Shown here piece by piece: positions 5,064 to 7,051 of a stretch of 7,051 nt of DNA (positions are counted from its first letter, which is position 1; every line of letters starts with the position of its first letter). The DNA comes from Anaerolineae bacterium (lineage in GTDB: Bacteria > Chloroflexota > Anaerolineae > Aggregatilineales > Aggregatilineaceae). Position numbers and translations under genes: made by a program. The DNA is taken from contig JAFGJA010000260.1 of NCBI GenBank assembly GCA_016929355.1, positions 1 to 7,051 of the forward strand, written 5' to 3'. The notes under the pieces were generated by a model. The model was not told the DNA's origin. It was given only the letters and a program-made list of their open reading frames with translations, and did not search any database.

Positions 5064-6392
5064 GTCTTTGTCTTTATCCTGGCCCTGACCGGGATTATCA
5101 GTATTCCCCTGGCCCTGACCATTATTCCCGGTATTGCCCTGACCGGGATTATCGGTATTGCCTTGACTCGGATTATCCGTGTTGCCCTGACCGGGGTTAT
5201 CCGTATTGCTTTGGCCGGGATTAGCAGTATTCCCCTGACCCTGACTGTTGTTGCTGGTGTTACTCTGACCGGGATTAGCAGTATTCCCCTGACCGTTATT
5301 ATCCTGATCTTTGTCCTTGTCTTTATTCCCGTTGTTGTCGTTATCTTTATCCGCCTGGGGATCGTCGTTATTCGGCGTGGCGGTCCCTGTATCTGGATCG
5401 ACAGTCGCCGGGCCGAGGGTGGCGTTAGCGCCATTCCCCGACGGTTCAGTCCCGGTTGGGCTAGAGATAGTTGTGGTTGGCGGCTGCACTTCAGGAATGA
5501 TGGACGGCGCGCTCAGGTTGGCGATCATGGTTGTGTTGTTATTCGTCGAATCGGCTGTGCTCTCAGCCACGACGCGCACATATACGGCATTGTTCCAGGT
5601 TGAGACGACGTGTAAGCGGTTGTATGTTTCCGGTGTCGCAATTTTCGCGGCATCCTCGATCAATTTTCCCTGCTGGTAGGTCAGGTTGGCGATCTCAGCA
5701 TCGAGCTTTTGCCGGTCCCCATATCCGGCTTGCAGCAGTGTCAGCGCGCGATCCATCTGCGCCGAGGCTTCTTCTAAGACCTGCGGGTAAACGATATGCC
5801 GTTTCAGCAGCGTTTCAAACTCATCCAACCGGCGCTCGGCAAAATTCACCCGCAAGCCGGGTTCCTGTTCGGTGGAAGCCAGCACCAGTCGAATCTCCTC
5901 GACGCCGAGTTTCACCGTATATAACGGCTCGTTCGGGACACTGCTGGCGGAGGCGTAAGTTAAGCCCGATGTGAGCAGGGTTATCACCAGCAGCAGGGCG
6001 GCCGCATAGCGCAAGGTGCGTTTTGTGCCACGCCAACTGGCCTGGGCGATGCGCCGCGCGCGGGCGGTGGCAACATGCTGAAAATCGTACTGGGCATTCG
6101 GCTGGGGTCTAGCTGCGCTGTGCGTTGTGCTGTGATGCACTTCTGCATGATGCGCTCGCAACTGCGCTTCAATCCGATCCAGAGCCGCTTCGGGCAGTGC
6201 GGGTTTGGGACCGTGCGCCAAACGGCGGGCCGCATTGATCATCGCGGCGGTTTCCCGATTGACATCCGGTGATCCACTCAGCCCATTAGTGGTGTTGTAC
6301 GGGGCTGATGCACCGGTAGGCGCAATCGGCGGCACAGCATGATCAAGCTGGCCGATCATATCCTGAAGTTTTTGGGGGATTTTTTTGTCCAT
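5052..6392 (-). CDS. DUF5667-like single-pass membrane protein, probable sigma-factor regulator, with a repeat-rich tail
   Basis: The protein has 446 residues. Residues 1-126 are soluble and carry the helical motif LPEAALDRIEAQLRAHH, a pattern seen in proteins encoded beside ECF sigma genes. One transmembrane segment lies at about 128-148, after the basic RRIAQASWRGTKRTLR. Residues about 150-255 match the DUF5667 pattern: NEPLYTVKLGVEEIRL, then FAERRLDEFETLL, then helices. The domain is of unknown function and is predicted outside the membrane. From about 280 the chain is disordered: Thr/Pro-rich, then Asp/Lys/Asn-rich (342-366), then eight copies of GNTDNPGQ-like units (369-438), ending in DKDKDKDK. 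The start lies 5 bases after the sigma stop codon, so the two are translated from one mRNA. By analogy with membrane anti-sigma factors, the cytosolic part may hold the sigma factor. That is an inference: I see no zinc-binding HxxxCxxC motif in the N-terminus. The tail could be an adhesive or wall-spanning segment. Confidence 0.88.
   Translation of the reverse strand: MDKKIPQKLQDMIGQLDHAVPPIAPTGASAPYNTTNGLSGSPDVNRETAAMINAARRLAHGPKPALPEAALDRIEAQLRAHHAEVHHSTTHSAARPQPNAQYDFQHVATARARRIAQASWRGTKRTLRYAAALLLVITLLTSGLTYASASSVPNEPLYTVKLGVEEIRLVLASTEQEPGLRVNFAERRLDEFETLLKRHIVYPQVLEEASAQMDRALTLLQAGYGDRQKLDAEIANLTYQQGKLIEDAAKIATPETYNRLHVVSTWNNAVYVRVVAESTADSTNNNTTMIANLSAPSIIPEVQPPTTTISSPTGTEPSGNGANATLGPATVDPDTGTATPNNDDPQADKDNDNNGNKDKDKDQDNNGQGNTANPGQSNTSNNSQGQGNTANPGQSNTDNPGQGNTDNPSQGNTDNPGQGNTGNNGQGQGNTDNPGQGQDKDKDKDK
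5079..5288 (-). repeat. Coding minisatellite, eight 24- or 30-bp units
   Basis: Eight tandem units encode G/S-N-T-x-N-P/N-G/S-Q. Five are plain 24-bp units, and three (units 2, 7 and 8) carry an extra Gly-Gln, making 30 bp. Unit lengths are multiples of three, so gain or loss of units keeps the frame. Third positions differ between units, which suggests the array is not newly amplified. The flanks carry 6-bp GACAAA-type repeats encoding Asp-Lys (about 5055-5078 and 5305-5330). Confidence 0.85.
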
Positions 6393-6397
6393 ACGTT

Positions 6398-6970
6398 TTA
6401 CTGCTTTCCCCTGATATAGTGACGTTCGGTTTTGGTGGTTCCCAATAACCGGGCTAATTTTTTCAGGGCGCGGTGTTGGGCAGTCGCTACCGCCCGCTCA
6501 CTTTTACCTAACACACTGGCTACTTCTTCATGGCTTTTACGTTCGACAAAGCGCAAAATAAGAATGGTTTGCTGCTCGTCATTCAACTGGTTTAGGGCCT
6601 CTCGCAAATCATCGAGTTCTTCGGTGTTTTGCAAAAGCTGTTCCGGCGCAGTTTGCCCACTCTGCAAATTTTCGTGCAGGGCTTCTTCGGGCCGCCGTTC
6701 GCGTTTGCGATAAAAGGTTGCGATCCGCGCGGCAGCGATACGGTATAACCAGGCTTCGAATGGCGCGCCGGTAATTTCATAATTGGGCAGTCCTTCGACC
6801 ATTCGTAAAAACACCTCGGCGGTTAAATCCTCAATGACTGCCTGGTCCGACACGCGATACGCGATATAGCGTGTAATGGAACCAACATGGCGTCGATAAA
6901 GATTTGCCATTGCATCCGAATCGCCGTTTTGCGCGCGCGTAATCAAAATGTTGTCAGATATTTCAGCCAT
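6398..6970 (-). CDS. ECF-type RNA polymerase sigma-70 family factor
   Basis: The product is 190 residues, normal for an ECF sigma factor. Region 2 spans about 13-90. It includes the helix DLTAEVFLRM (48-57), which resembles the core-binding DLxQEVFLR motif, and the region 2.4 pattern FEAWLYRIAAARIATFYRKRER, which would read the -10 element. A linker of about 28 residues leads to region 4 (about 118-176), where SHEEVASVLGKSERAVATAQHRALKKL is the helix-turn-helix that reads the -35 element. There is no region 1 or 3. Its stop codon is 5 bases from the next start, and AGGGGA at its 3' end may help translate the DUF5667-like partner. The ATG at 6970 has no clear Shine-Dalgarno sequence. A 7-bp inverted repeat lies 22 bases upstream. 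ECF factors often drive their own operon, so the upstream region may hold a self-recognised promoter; its target genes cannot be named from this window. Confidence 0.93.
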   Translation of the reverse strand: MAEISDNILITRAQNGDSDAMANLYRRHVGSITRYIAYRVSDQAVIEDLTAEVFLRMVEGLPNYEITGAPFEAWLYRIAAARIATFYRKRERRPEEALHENLQSGQTAPEQLLQNTEELDDLREALNQLNDEQQTILILRFVERKSHEEVASVLGKSERAVATAQHRALKKLARLLGTTKTERHYIRGKQ

Positions 6971-6992
6971 AAGTCGAGTCGAGACAGTTGTG

Positions 6993-7016
6993 TATAGTCA
7001 CTATGTTTCGACTATA
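6993..7016. promoter_or_regulatory. Inverted repeat TATAGTC-N10-GACTATA upstream of the sigma gene
   Basis: Two perfect 7-bp arms separated by 10 bases give a centre-to-centre distance of 17 bases, fitting a dimeric regulator reading two adjacent major grooves. It lies 22-46 bases before the sigma factor ATG. The arms also resemble -10 hexamers (TATAGT, TATACA on the minus strand), so the site may overlap the promoter. GTCGAGTCGA, a 5-bp tandem duplication, lies between it and the gene (6973-6982). Confidence 0.45.
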
Positions 7017-7051
7017 GCTTATTTTTGGTGAAACCGAAACAGGGGCGGCAG

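Noticed and set aside
5049..5603. Plus-strand frame encoding a very hydrophobic, repetitive 184-residue protein
   Set aside because: It lies antisense to the Asn/Asp/Gly/Gln repeat tail of the DUF5667-like protein. The complement of Asn/Asp codons gives Ile/Val codons, which explains the false membrane-protein look. The minus-strand gene has recognisable domains and this frame has none.

Overview
The window reads as a stretch of bacterial chromosome, probably from Chloroflexota (Anaerolineae-like). This is inferred from family knowledge: a LysM-plus-SGNH surface protein with a GDC block, an ECF sigma factor paired with a DUF5667-type membrane protein, a tandem pair of M1-type metallopeptidases, and hairpin-type interspersed repeats. 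Base composition is moderately GC-rich. I see no rRNA, tRNA, CRISPR, transposase, integrase or phage gene.

Layout. Positions 1-457 (minus strand) hold the N-terminal part of a secreted M1-like metallopeptidase that runs off the left edge. A 55-bp imperfect palindrome (418-472) lies over its start. Positions 514-1389 (minus) encode an uncharacterised cytosolic protein. Positions 1670-3286 (minus) encode a complete M1-family lipoprotein metallopeptidase, a paralogue of the truncated gene. A divergent intergenic region (3287-3486) contains a GC-rich hairpin repeat and leads into a plus-strand gene (3487-4974) for a secreted protein with two LysM domains and a C-terminal SGNH/GDSL-like domain. 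That gene converges on a minus-strand two-gene operon (6970 down to 5052). The operon encodes an ECF-type sigma factor followed, 5 bp later, by a single-pass membrane protein with a DUF5667-like region and a long Asn/Gly/Gln/Asp repeat tail. A rho-independent terminator (4997-5023) closes the operon. A 7-bp inverted repeat (6993-7016) sits in front of the sigma factor gene.

How the genes fit together. Most of the products act at or outside the membrane: two exported metallopeptidases, one wall-binding hydrolase-like protein, and a sigma factor with a transmembrane partner that is probably its regulator. The sigma/DUF5667 pair is the only clear functional unit. The others share a cell-surface theme but are not obviously one pathway.

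The most unusual signals are at repeat level. Two near-identical 31-bp copies of a repeat lie in opposite orientation and in frame within the two linkers of the LysM/SGNH protein. A palindrome appears to supply the start codon and ribosome binding site of a peptidase gene. An in-frame 24/30-bp minisatellite forms the tail of the DUF5667 protein. I did not find a convincing new multi-gene system.
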